From Ornithinimicrobium avium (GTDB lineage Bacteria; Actinomycetota; Actinomycetes; Actinomycetales; Dermatophilaceae), in NCBI RefSeq assembly GCF_003351765.1, contig NZ_CP031229.1, positions 1,054,001 to 1,118,000 of the forward strand: a DNA stretch of 64,000 nt, in the 5' to 3' direction. Shown here one piece after another: positions 42,530 to 50,426 of this stretch; positions within the stretch are counted from its first letter, which is position 1, and each line of letters begins with the position of its first letter. The translations under genes and the position numbers were made by a program. The notes under the pieces were generated by a model, which saw only the letters and a list, made by a program, of their open reading frames with translations, ran no database searches and was not told where the DNA came from.

Positions 42530-43909
42530 CTAGATCACGCCCATCGCCAGCATCGCGTCGGCGACGGCGGTGAAGCCGGAGGCGTTGGCGCCGAAGACGT
42601 AGTCGCCGGGGCGGCCGTAGTCCTCGGCCGTGGTCACGACCCGCTCGTGGATGTTGTGCATGATCGCCGCGAGCCGGTTGTCGGTGTAGTCGAAGGTCCA
42701 GCTGTCGCGCGAGGCGTTCTGCTGCATCTCCAGCGCCGAGGTGGCCACGCCGCCGGCGTTGACCGCCTTGCCCGGGCCGAAGAGCACGCCGGCCTCCTTG
42801 AAGACCCGCAGCGCTCCCGGGGTGCACGGCATGTTGGCGCCCTCGGCGACGATGTCCACGCCGTGGCCCACGAGCGTGTGCGCGGCGTCCTCGTCCAGCT
42901 CGTTCTGGGTGGCGCAGGGCAGCGCGATCTCGCAGGGGACGTCCCAGATGCTGCCCCGCTCGACGAACCGGGCGCTGCCCCCGCGCCGCTCCTTGGCGTA
43001 CTGGCCGATCCGCTCGCGGCGGACCTCCTTGATGTCCTTGACCAGGTCGAGGTCGATCCCGCCCTCGTCGACGACGTAGCCGGAGGAGTCGGAGCAGGCC
43101 ACCACCCTGCCGCCGAGCTCGGTGACCTTCTCGATGGCGTAGATCGCGACGTTGCCCGAGCCGGACACCACCACGTCGCGCCCCTCCAGGGTCAGTCCGG
43201 CGTGGCGGGCCATCTCGTTGGCGAAGTAGACGGCGCCGTAGCCGGTGGCCTCCTTGCGGGCGCGCGAGCCGCCCCAGGCCAGGCCCTTGCCGGTGAGCAC
43301 GCCGGCCTCGTAGCGGTTGGTGATGCGCTTGTACTGCCCGAAGAGGTAGCCGATCTCGCGGCCGCCGACGCCGATGTCGCCGGCCGGGACGTCGGTGTAC
43401 TCCCCCAGGTGCCGGTAGAGCTCGGTCATGAACGACTGGCAGAAGCGCATGACCTCGGCGTCCGAGCGGCCCTTGGGGTCGAAGTCGGAACCGCCCTTGC
43501 CGCCGCCGATCGGCAGCCCGGTCAGCGCGTTCTTGAAGATCTGCTCGAAGCCCAGGAACTTCACCGTGCCCAGCATCACGCTGGGGTGGAAGCGCAGTCC
43601 GCCCTTGAAGGGGCCGAGGACCGAGGAGTACTCGACGCGGAAGCCGCGGTTGATCTGCACCTGGCCGGCGTCGTCGGTCCACGGGACCCGGAAGATGATC
43701 TGCCGCTCCGGCTCGCAGAGACGCTCGATGACCCGCTCGGCCAGGTAGTGCGGGTGCCGCTTGACGACGGGGCCGAGGGTGGTGAGCACCTCCTCGACGG
43801 CCTGGTGGAACTCGTGCTCGCCGGGGTTGCGGCGGAGCACCTCGGTGTAGACGTGCTGCAGGGACTTGTCGATCGCGGGACCGGTCGACGTGGTCGCGGT
43901 CGTCGTCAT
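42530..43909 (-). CDS. gdhA: NADP-specific glutamate dehydrogenase
   Basis: A 459-residue hexameric-type GDH. The substrate domain has KGGLRFHPSV and the catalytic-lysine segment GLPIGGGKGGSDFDP. The coenzyme domain has DVVVSGSGNVAIYAIEK (GSGNVA, as in NADP-type enzymes). It makes glutamate from 2-oxoglutarate and ammonia. The chosen ATG at 43907-43909 has GGAGG five bases upstream; codons upstream belong to the promoter. TATGC half-sites lie 72-96 bp upstream. Confidence 0.95.
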   Translation of the reverse strand: MTTTATTSTGPAIDKSLQHVYTEVLRRNPGEHEFHQAVEEVLTTLGPVVKRHPHYLAERVIERLCEPERQIIFRVPWTDDAGQVQINRGFRVEYSSVLGPFKGGLRFHPSVMLGTVKFLGFEQIFKNALTGLPIGGGKGGSDFDPKGRSDAEVMRFCQSFMTELYRHLGEYTDVPAGDIGVGGREIGYLFGQYKRITNRYEAGVLTGKGLAWGGSRARKEATGYGAVYFANEMARHAGLTLEGRDVVVSGSGNVAIYAIEKVTELGGRVVACSDSSGYVVDEGGIDLDLVKDIKEVRRERIGQYAKERRGGSARFVERGSIWDVPCEIALPCATQNELDEDAAHTLVGHGVDIVAEGANMPCTPGALRVFKEAGVLFGPGKAVNAGGVATSALEMQQNASRDSWTFDYTDNRLAAIMHNIHERVVTTAEDYGRPGDYVFGANASGFTAVADAMLAMGVI

Positions 43910-43980
43910 GCTGCCTCCGGCGTCGGGGATGATCAGGCGGTGCGGAACGGGGGTCGCGGCGACCGCTTGGGCGCCCATCT

Positions 43981-44005
43981 TATGCCAGAGTCTGCATAGG
44001 TATGC
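43981..44005. promoter_or_regulatory. Three TATGC/GCATA half-sites upstream of gdhA
   Basis: TATGC (43981-43985), GCATA (43994-43998) and TATGC (44001-44005) give a perfect GCATA-GG-TATGC palindrome and a second TATGC-N8-GCATA repeat. They lie in the 124-bp gap upstream of gdhA. They do not match the GlnR or AmtR consensus well. Confidence 0.4.
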
Positions 44006-44033
44006 TGCACCGCTTCCCCGTGATCTTCTCACG

Positions 44034-44510
44034 TCACGGGTCCCGGTATGCCGCGGCGCTGGTCCCCGGGGACCCTCCCGGGTCGGTGGTCAGCGAGTCG
44101 GCTCCGGGCACGGTGTCGGTGTTCTGCGCGGCGACGACCAGCCAGCGGCCGTCCGGGCCGCGCTCCAGCACGAAGAGGAAGATCCCCGCGCGGGGTCCCG
44201 CCGCCGAGCCGTCGGGGCGGACCTGTCCGGTGATCGCCCAGGACACGTGCACGACGGCGGCCGAGGTGCCGAGCCGGCGCGTCCTGGGCGCGCGCACGGT
44301 CATGGTGCTGGCGCCGAAGATCCGCTCGAAGCCGTAGGCGTGGGCCTGCTCGATCCGGTCGCGGCTGCGCCACCACAGGCCGACGACGTTGACGAAGTCG
44401 GCGTCCTGGGCGAAGAGGCCCGCCAGCGCGCGGGCGTCCCGGTCGGCCCACGCCTCGGCGAAGGCGCGGCCGACCTGCTCCGGCTCCGCGAGGCCGGGCG
44501 GGACGCCCAT
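44034..44510 (-). CDS. SgcJ/EcaC-family (SnoaL/DUF4440-like) protein
   Basis: A 158-residue NTF2-like cone fold: RAFAEAWADRDARALAGLF, DADFVNVVGLWWRSRDRIEQA and the C-terminal strands GIFLFVLERGPDGRWLVVAAQ followed by NTD. SgcJ/EcaC homologues occur beside natural-product oxidoreductases and alone; their activity is unclear. The ATG begins five bases after the stop of the DEAD-box helicase, so the two form an operon, although no functional link is evident. Confidence 0.8.
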   Translation of the reverse strand: MGVPPGLAEPEQVGRAFAEAWADRDARALAGLFAQDADFVNVVGLWWRSRDRIEQAHAYGFERIFGASTMTVRAPRTRRLGTSAAVVHVSWAITGQVRPDGSAAGPRAGIFLFVLERGPDGRWLVVAAQNTDTVPGADSLTTDPGGSPGTSAAAYRDP

Positions 44511-44515
44511 CGGCG

Positions 44516-46771
44516 TCAGCCCCTCGGCCGCCAGTCCGGGCGGGAGTCGCGAGCCGCGTCGGGGTCGCGGCGCGGCCGGCGCGAGTAGCCGCCCCGGTCA
44601 CCCTCGCGGTCGCGGTCCCGGCTGCCGCGGTAGCCGCCGCGGTCGCCGTCCCGGCCCCCGCGGTAGCCGCCGCGGCTGGGTCCACGGTCGCCGTACCGGC
44701 CGCGGCCGCCGCCGCCCTGGCGCTGCGGGCGCCGCGGGCGCAGCACCTCGTCCAGCCGGCTCTGCGGGATCGGCTCGCCGTCCGGCACCGAGCCGCCGGC
44801 GGTCTCGATGATCGCCACGTCCTCGGGCGCGACGGTGAGAGCGTCGGTCTGCACGCCGGCGGCGTCCAGCAGCCGGGCGACCTGCTTCTTCTGGTGCGGC
44901 AGGGCCAGCGTGACCACGACGCCCTCGTCACCGGCGCGGGCGGTCCGCCCGGCACGGTGCAGGTAGTCCTTGTGGTCGGCCGGCGGGTCGACCTGCAGGA
45001 CCAGGGACACGGAGTCGACGTGGATGCCGCGGGCGGCGACGTCGGTGGCCACGAGCACCGGCAGGGTGCCCTTCTTGAAAGCGTCCAGCACGCGGGTGCG
45101 CTGGGCCTGGTTGAGGCCGCCGTGCAGGGCGGCCGCGAAGACGCCGGACTCGCGCAGCTGCAGGGCGACGCGGTCCGCTCCGAGCTTGGTCCGGCAGAAG
45201 ACGATCGTGCGGCCGGTCCGGTTGGCGATCGCCGCGGTGATCGGCTTCTTGTGGTGCGGGTGGACGAGGAAGACGTGGTGCTCCATCGTGTCCACGGACG
45301 CGGCGACGTCGTTGGTCGAGTGGGTGACCGGGTCGGTGAGGTAGGCCCTGGCGACCTGGTCGACGCCGTGGTCGAGGGTGGCCGAGAAGAGCAGCCGCTG
45401 ACCGTCGGTCGGCGTCTTGTCGAGGATCTCCTTGATGGCCTCCACGAAGCCCATCTCCGCCATGTGGTCGGCCTCGTCGAGCACGGCGACCTCCACCTCG
45501 GACAGGTCGGCGGCCGAACGCTCGATCAGGTCGATCAGCCGGCCCGGGGTGGCGACGAGCACGTCGACGCCACGCTCGAGCGCGGACAGCTGCGGCGTGT
45601 ACGACATACCGCCGGCGACCAGCAGGAAACGCTTGTCGACCGCGCGCATGAGCGGCGCGAGCGCGTCGACGATCTGCATCGCCAGCTCGCGGGTCGGCGT
45701 CAGGATCAGCGCGCGCGGGCGGTGCGGCACGGCGCGCGGGCGGCCGGCGAGACGGTGCAGCATCGGCAGCCCGAAGGCCATCGTCTTGCCCGACCCGGTC
45801 TGACCGCGCCCGAGCAGGTCCCTGCCGGCGAGCGCGTCGGGGATCGTCGCCGCCTGGATGGGGAAGGGCTGGCTGATGCCGGTGCGCGCGAGCGCGGCGA
45901 CGAGGTCCTCGTGCAGGCCCAGCCCCGCGAAGCCGTTGTCCTCGGTCACCGTCGCGGTGGCGTCCTCCTGGGCGCCGCTGGCCAGGTGCTCCTGGTATGC
46001 GGCCTCCGCCGCCTCGCGCTCGTCCTCCGGGGAGGCCTCGGCGCTGTCGTCGCGGCGGTCCTCGAAGCGGCGTCCGCCCCGACGGTCCTCGAAACGGTCG
46101 TCCCGGCGCGGCCCGCGGCGCTCCGGCTCGCCGAAGCGGTCGTCGTCGCGGTGGCGACGCTCCTCCCAGCCCCGGCCCTCGTGGAAGCCGCGGCGGTCCT
46201 GGCGACCCTCGCGCTCGTCGCGGCGCGCGCGCCACACGTGCTCGGTGCGGCCGCCGCGCTCCACGCGGGCCTCGCGCTCGCGACGCTCCTCGCGCCAGCC
46301 CGAACGGTCCTCGTCGGCCCAGCGGCGCCTGGCGTGGCCACGGTCGTCGCGGGCCTGGTAGCCGCCCCGCTCGTCGCGCTTGGGGTAGCCGCCCCGGTCG
46401 TCACGCTTGGGGTAGCCGCCCCGGTCGTCACGCTTGGGGTAGCCGCCCCGGTCGTCACGCTTGGGGTAGCCGCCCCGGTCGTCACGCCTGGGGTAGCCGC
46501 CCCGGTCGTCACGCTTGGGGTAGCCGCCCCGGTCGTCACGCTTGGGGTAGCCGCCCCGGTCGTCACGTCTGGGGTAGCCGCCGCCTTCGGTGCTGCGAGC
46601 GCCGCGGTCCTCCTCGGCGTACCTGCTCGCGCCGGTCGGACGCTGACGCTTGCCCTTGAGCTGGGCGCGGGCCTGCTTCTCGCGCGCCTCGCGCGCCGCC
46701 CTCTTCTGCGCTGGGGTGTGCCGGGGCTTCTTGCCGGACGTGCCGACAGCCCTGTTACCGGTCTTGGCCAT
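44516..46771 (-). CDS. DEAD-box RNA helicase with repetitive charged N- and C-terminal tails
   Basis: About 751 residues. The N-terminal ~290 residues are low complexity: a basic start (KKPRHTPAQKRAAREAREKQ), about eight tandem GGYPKRDDR repeats, then Arg/Asp/Glu-rich sequence. The helicase core has the Q motif GISQPFPIQAATIP, Walker A GRGQTGSGKT, PTRELAMQI, DEAD, SATLDHGVD, ARGIHVDS and HRAGRTARAG. The C-terminus is an RGG-type tail. The disordered charged tails suggest RNA binding or condensate formation. ATG 46769-46771 is preferred because homologous DEAD proteins start with a similar basic stretch; the frame is open 30 codons further. Confidence 0.88.
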   Translation of the reverse strand: MAKTGNRAVGTSGKKPRHTPAQKRAAREAREKQARAQLKGKRQRPTGASRYAEEDRGARSTEGGGYPRRDDRGGYPKRDDRGGYPKRDDRGGYPRRDDRGGYPKRDDRGGYPKRDDRGGYPKRDDRGGYPKRDERGGYQARDDRGHARRRWADEDRSGWREERREREARVERGGRTEHVWRARRDEREGRQDRRGFHEGRGWEERRHRDDDRFGEPERRGPRRDDRFEDRRGGRRFEDRRDDSAEASPEDEREAAEAAYQEHLASGAQEDATATVTEDNGFAGLGLHEDLVAALARTGISQPFPIQAATIPDALAGRDLLGRGQTGSGKTMAFGLPMLHRLAGRPRAVPHRPRALILTPTRELAMQIVDALAPLMRAVDKRFLLVAGGMSYTPQLSALERGVDVLVATPGRLIDLIERSAADLSEVEVAVLDEADHMAEMGFVEAIKEILDKTPTDGQRLLFSATLDHGVDQVARAYLTDPVTHSTNDVAASVDTMEHHVFLVHPHHKKPITAAIANRTGRTIVFCRTKLGADRVALQLRESGVFAAALHGGLNQAQRTRVLDAFKKGTLPVLVATDVAARGIHVDSVSLVLQVDPPADHKDYLHRAGRTARAGDEGVVVTLALPHQKKQVARLLDAAGVQTDALTVAPEDVAIIETAGGSVPDGEPIPQSRLDEVLRPRRPQRQGGGGRGRYGDRGPSRGGYRGGRDGDRGGYRGSRDRDREGDRGGYSRRPRRDPDAARDSRPDWRPRG
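46355..46582. repeat. 27-bp tandem repeats inside the DEAD-box helicase gene
   Basis: Seven near-identical 27-bp units start at 46382, 46409, 46436, 46463, 46490, 46517 and 46544, flanked by a diverged unit at 46355 and a partial one at 46571. Each encodes GGYPKRDDR. The units are contiguous without spacers, so this is a coding repeat. Confidence 0.95.
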
Positions 46772-47121
46772 GGGTGGCTCAACTCGCTCTTCTGGTGTGT
46801 CGAGGTGGGTTCTCGCCTCGACGCCCATCGGCGTGACCGGACCTACCTCCAGGCGCGACATGGCGCCCGCGGACCTCAGGATCGGATCGCCCTGAGGCGT
46901 GTGGTGCCCCTGGCTCCGGGCCGAGGGGGACGGTCAAGTCTACAGGACCGGACCCCTCCTGACCCAACCGAGCGGGACCACCGCACGTCCGGGGCCAGGT
47001 GACGTTTCGACGGGCGAAACGCTTCGCTGCGCGGCACTCTTCGAGAAGGCGCCCGGGAGGGACCTGGGTGCCCGCCCCCTGGGAGTCGGGCGAGCAGGTC
47101 TGTCGACGGAAGGAGCCGATC
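46772..47121. promoter_or_regulatory. 350-bp divergent region between the DEAD helicase and ABC transporter genes
   Basis: No gene is supported here. On the right side are two overlapping palindromes: GTTTCG-N5-CGAAAC (47004-47020) and GCGAA-ACGC-TTCGC (47014-47027), of the type bound by LacI-family sugar repressors. A CCTCAGG/CCTGAGG stem (7 bp) lies near 46880-46900. The helicase transcript probably has a long leader. A candidate -10 TAGACT (minus strand, 46942-46937) lacks a well-spaced -35. Confidence 0.45.
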
Positions 47122-48510
47122 GTGCGCACGAGGTGGACCGCCATGGTGGCCGTGGCCGGAGTAATGGGCGTCGCGGGCTGCGCGACGGGATCGGGCGGGA
47201 GCGTCGAACCCGTCTCGGGCGACGACTTCGCGGCCACCGCGACCTCCGACGCGCCCCTGACGATCATGGGTTTCGGGCTCGACGACGAGGTGGCGCAGGT
47301 CCGGTACGACAGGGCCGTGGAGGCGGTCTCCGGCACCGACGTCAAGCTCTCCGAGGGCGGCCTGGACATGCAGCAGTTCCTCTCCGCCGTGGCAGCTGGT
47401 GACGTCCCGGCGCTGATCCGCGCGGACCGCAACCAGATCGGCACCCTGGCCTCCAGAGGTGCGATCCGCCCGGTCGGCGACTGCCTTGGTCAGGCGGGCA
47501 TCGACCCCTCGCAGTTCGTCGGCTCCGCCGTCGGCCAGGTGACCTTCGACGACCAGATCTTCGGCATACCCGAGTTCAACACCGTCCAGCTGACGATGGC
47601 TAACAGCGACCTGCTCGAGAAGGCGGGGCTGACGATCGAGGACGTGAACGGCTCGGACTGGGACGCGGTCAGCCAGGCCACCGAGGCGCTCCACGAGGAG
47701 TCCGGCGGCAAGCTCACGGTCATCGGCTACGACAGCAAGCTGCCCGAGTTCCTGCCCCTGTGGGTGCATGCCATCGGCGGGCGGATGATCTCCGAGGACG
47801 GCCGCACCGCGAGCCTGGACAGTCCAGAGGTCGAGAAGGCGCTGGAGTGGGCGGTGTCGATCTACGACGCCCAGGGCGGCTTCGGCACCGTCAAGGCGTT
47901 CCGCGACTCGGCCGACTTCTTCGGCGCGGGCAACCAGTTCGCCTCCGACAGCCTGGGCGCCATGCCGATGGAGCAGTGGTACGTCAACGTGCTCAACGAG
48001 GTTTCTCCCGACGCCCCGGTGGTCTTCGACGCCGTGCGGGGCCAGGACGGCGAGCCGGTCGCCTACGCCAACGGCTCGGCCTGGGCGATCCCCACCGCGA
48101 GCCAGAACCCGGCGGCGGCCTGCACCTTCGCCACCGAGATGGTCTCGCTCGACTCCTGGATGGCCGCCGCCAAGGAGCGCGCGACCCAGCGGGAGAAGGA
48201 CGGGCTGCAGTTCACCGGGCTGCTCACCGGCAGCACCGAGGCCGACGCCCAGATCCGCGAGCAACTGGTCAAGCCCAGCGGCGAGGAGAACTGGGACGGC
48301 GCGGTCGAGGCGATGTACGACGCCAACGACCACACCTTCGCCTTCCCGGCCAACCCCGCCGACGCCGAGTTCCGCACCGCCTGGCAGGACGCCGTCAACC
48401 GCGTGCTCAACGGCCAGCAGGAGCCGGCCGAGGCGCTCGGGGACGCCCAGCAGAAGGCCCAGGCCGCGCTCGACTCCGCCTGGAAGAAGTGGGACGAGCA
48501 GGGCCGATGA
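47122..48510 (+). CDS. Carbohydrate ABC transporter substrate-binding lipoprotein
   Basis: A 462-residue extracellular binding protein. A short signal peptide ends in the lipobox GVAGC (lipidated Cys about residue 20). The mature protein has the SBP_bac_1 pattern: FGIPEFNTVQLTMANSDLLE, PLWVHAIGGRMIS, GAMPMEQWYVNVLNEV and AYANGSAWAIPTASQNP. The GTG at 47122 has GAAGGAG six bases upstream. It is first in a three-gene operon with the two permeases; its stop overlaps the first permease ATG as ATGA. The sugar cannot be inferred. Confidence 0.92.
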   Translation: MRTRWTAMVAVAGVMGVAGCATGSGGSVEPVSGDDFAATATSDAPLTIMGFGLDDEVAQVRYDRAVEAVSGTDVKLSEGGLDMQQFLSAVAAGDVPALIRADRNQIGTLASRGAIRPVGDCLGQAGIDPSQFVGSAVGQVTFDDQIFGIPEFNTVQLTMANSDLLEKAGLTIEDVNGSDWDAVSQATEALHEESGGKLTVIGYDSKLPEFLPLWVHAIGGRMISEDGRTASLDSPEVEKALEWAVSIYDAQGGFGTVKAFRDSADFFGAGNQFASDSLGAMPMEQWYVNVLNEVSPDAPVVFDAVRGQDGEPVAYANGSAWAIPTASQNPAAACTFATEMVSLDSWMAAAKERATQREKDGLQFTGLLTGSTEADAQIREQLVKPSGEENWDGAVEAMYDANDHTFAFPANPADAEFRTAWQDAVNRVLNGQQEPAEALGDAQQKAQAALDSAWKKWDEQGR

Positions 48511-49505
48511 CCAGCGCGCAGGACACCCGCGCCGGCACCACCCTGCCGCCGGGTACCGAAGGCGACCGCCCGGCCCAGGGCGCTCGAAAGCAGTCATGGC
48601 GGGACGGCGTGCGCCGGGGTGACTGGCGACCCGCGCTCCTCTTTCTCTCGCCCTGGGTGGTGGGGTTCACCGTCTTCACCGCGTGGCCGGTCATCTACAC
48701 CGGCTACCTCTCGCTCACCGACTACGACGTGCTCACCGCGCCGAGCTTCGTGGGCCTGGAGAACTACCAGCGGCTCGTCCAGGACCAGGACGCGCTGCGG
48801 GCGATGAACAACACGATGGTCTACACGGTGCTGCAGGTGCCGCTCTACGTGGTGTTCTCGCTGATGCTGGCGCTGCTGCTCAACCAGGTGGTCGGCCGCA
48901 CCGCGGGCATCTTCCGCACCGTCTTCTTCCTGCCGAGCATGACCCCGCCCGTAGCCACGGGTGTGCTCCTGCTCCTGCTGTTCAACGGCCAGGACGGGCT
49001 GCTCAACGAGGTCCTCGCCTGGTTCGGGATCAACGGCCCGAACTGGACGACGGACCCGTTCTGGATCAAGCCGGGCCTGGTGCTGATGAGCCTGCTCAGC
49101 GTGGGCGGCTCGGTCATCATCCTGTTCGCCGCGCTTCGTGGGGTGCCGCAGGACCTGTACGACGCCGCGTTCGTCGACGGCGCGGGGTTCTGGCGGCGGA
49201 CCTGGCACGTGACGATCCCGATGATCTCCGGCGCGCTGTTCTTCGTCGTCGTCGTCAACACGATCGCCGCCCTGCAGTCCTTCACCGAGGCCTACACCGC
49301 GTTCTTCGGCGTGGGCAACACCACGTACTCCAACGAGGCGGCCGAGCTCTACGCGATCCACGTCTTCCGGCAGGCCTTCGAGTTCCTCCACATGGGCTAC
49401 GCCTCGGCGCTGGCCTGGCTGCTCTTCCTGGTGATCATGGTCATCACCGCGGTCCAGGTCGTGGTCTCCAGGAGGTTGGTCTTCTACGAGGGGGGCGCGC
49501 GATGA
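48507..49505 (+). CDS. Carbohydrate ABC transporter permease 1 (MalF/UgpA-type)
   Basis: A 332-residue inner-membrane permease with about six helices after a basic cytoplasmic N-terminus. The EAA loop that contacts the ATPase reads YDAAFVDGAGFWRRTWHVTIPM. LFLSPWVVGFTVFTAWPVIY is the typical first helix of the MalF family. ATGA overlaps at both ends couple it to the binding protein and to the second permease. Confidence 0.92.
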   Translation: MTSAQDTRAGTTLPPGTEGDRPAQGARKQSWRDGVRRGDWRPALLFLSPWVVGFTVFTAWPVIYTGYLSLTDYDVLTAPSFVGLENYQRLVQDQDALRAMNNTMVYTVLQVPLYVVFSLMLALLLNQVVGRTAGIFRTVFFLPSMTPPVATGVLLLLLFNGQDGLLNEVLAWFGINGPNWTTDPFWIKPGLVLMSLLSVGGSVIILFAALRGVPQDLYDAAFVDGAGFWRRTWHVTIPMISGALFFVVVVNTIAALQSFTEAYTAFFGVGNTTYSNEAAELYAIHVFRQAFEFLHMGYASALAWLLFLVIMVITAVQVVVSRRLVFYEGGAR

Positions 49506-50413
49506 CCTCCCCCGCCCCGACCTCCACCGAGAGCGTGACCCCGACCTCCGCGGCCGAGGTCTCGGGGCCACGGTCCTTCCGCCTGCGCCGACGCCTCTCC
49601 CGGGCCGTCGTCGTCGTGCTGCTCCTGGCCTTCAGCGTGCTCTTCTCCTACCCCTTCGTCTGGCTGGTCAGTGCCTCGCTCAAGCCGCGCAGCGACGTCT
49701 TCGACAACCGCCTGGTCCCCAAGGTCGCCACCCTGGACAACTACGTGTCCGTCTGGCAGGAGGCGCCCCTGGCGCTGTGGATCGGCAACACCCTGCTGGT
49801 GACGGTGCTCGCCGCGGCGGCCGTGACGGTCACCAGCGCCATGGTGGCCTGGGCCTTCGCCTACTACCGCTTCCCCGGCCGCAACCTGCTGTTCGGGCTG
49901 GTCCTGTCCTCGATGATGCTGCCCGGCGCGGTGACGATGATCCCGGTCTTCCTCATCTGGGACTCCCTGGGCCAGGTGGACACGCTGACCCCGCTGTGGG
50001 CCGGGAACCTCTTCGGCAGCGCCTTCTACATCTTCCTGCTCCGACAGTTCTTCCTGGGACTGCCCCGCGAGCTGTTCGAGGCGGCGACCATCGACGGGGC
50101 CGGTCACTGGCAGCTGTTCACGCGGATCGCCCTGCCGCTGTGCCGCCCTGCGCTGGCGGTGACCCTGCTCTTCGAGTTCCAGGCCGCCTGGACCGACCTG
50201 ATGCGTCCGCTCATCTACCTGCGCGACTCCTCCAACTTCACCATCGCCCGCGGGCTGAAGGCTCTGCTGGACCAGTTCGGCTTCGGCGGCGAGTGGCACT
50301 GGGAGATCGTCGTCACCGCCAGCGTGATCACCACCATCCCGATGATCATCCTGTTCTTCCTCGGCCAGAAGCACTTCGTCGCGGGCATCACGACCGGCGG
50401 CACCAAGGGCTGA
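49502..50413 (+). CDS. Carbohydrate ABC transporter permease 2 (MalG/UgpE-type)
   Basis: A 303-residue, six-helix permease. The N-terminal helix FSVLFSYPFVWLVSASLKPR is typical of MalG. The EAA loop is FEAATIDGAGHWQLFTRIAL, and the C-terminus ends LGQKHFVAGITTGGTKG, the usual MalG-type end. It is the last gene of the operon. No ATP-binding subunit, glycosidase or regulator follows, so a shared MsiK-type ATPase elsewhere is likely. It converges on parE with a 13-bp gap. Confidence 0.92.
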   Translation: MTSPAPTSTESVTPTSAAEVSGPRSFRLRRRLSRAVVVVLLLAFSVLFSYPFVWLVSASLKPRSDVFDNRLVPKVATLDNYVSVWQEAPLALWIGNTLLVTVLAAAAVTVTSAMVAWAFAYYRFPGRNLLFGLVLSSMMLPGAVTMIPVFLIWDSLGQVDTLTPLWAGNLFGSAFYIFLLRQFFLGLPRELFEAATIDGAGHWQLFTRIALPLCRPALAVTLLFEFQAAWTDLMRPLIYLRDSSNFTIARGLKALLDQFGFGGEWHWEIVVTASVITTIPMIILFFLGQKHFVAGITTGGTKG

Positions 50414-50426
50414 ACAACCGGCCCCC

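Noticed and set aside
46355..46582. Regular 27-bp repeats suggesting a CRISPR-like array
   Set aside because: Units are contiguous with no spacers and translate in frame to GGYPKRDDR inside a DEAD-box helicase.
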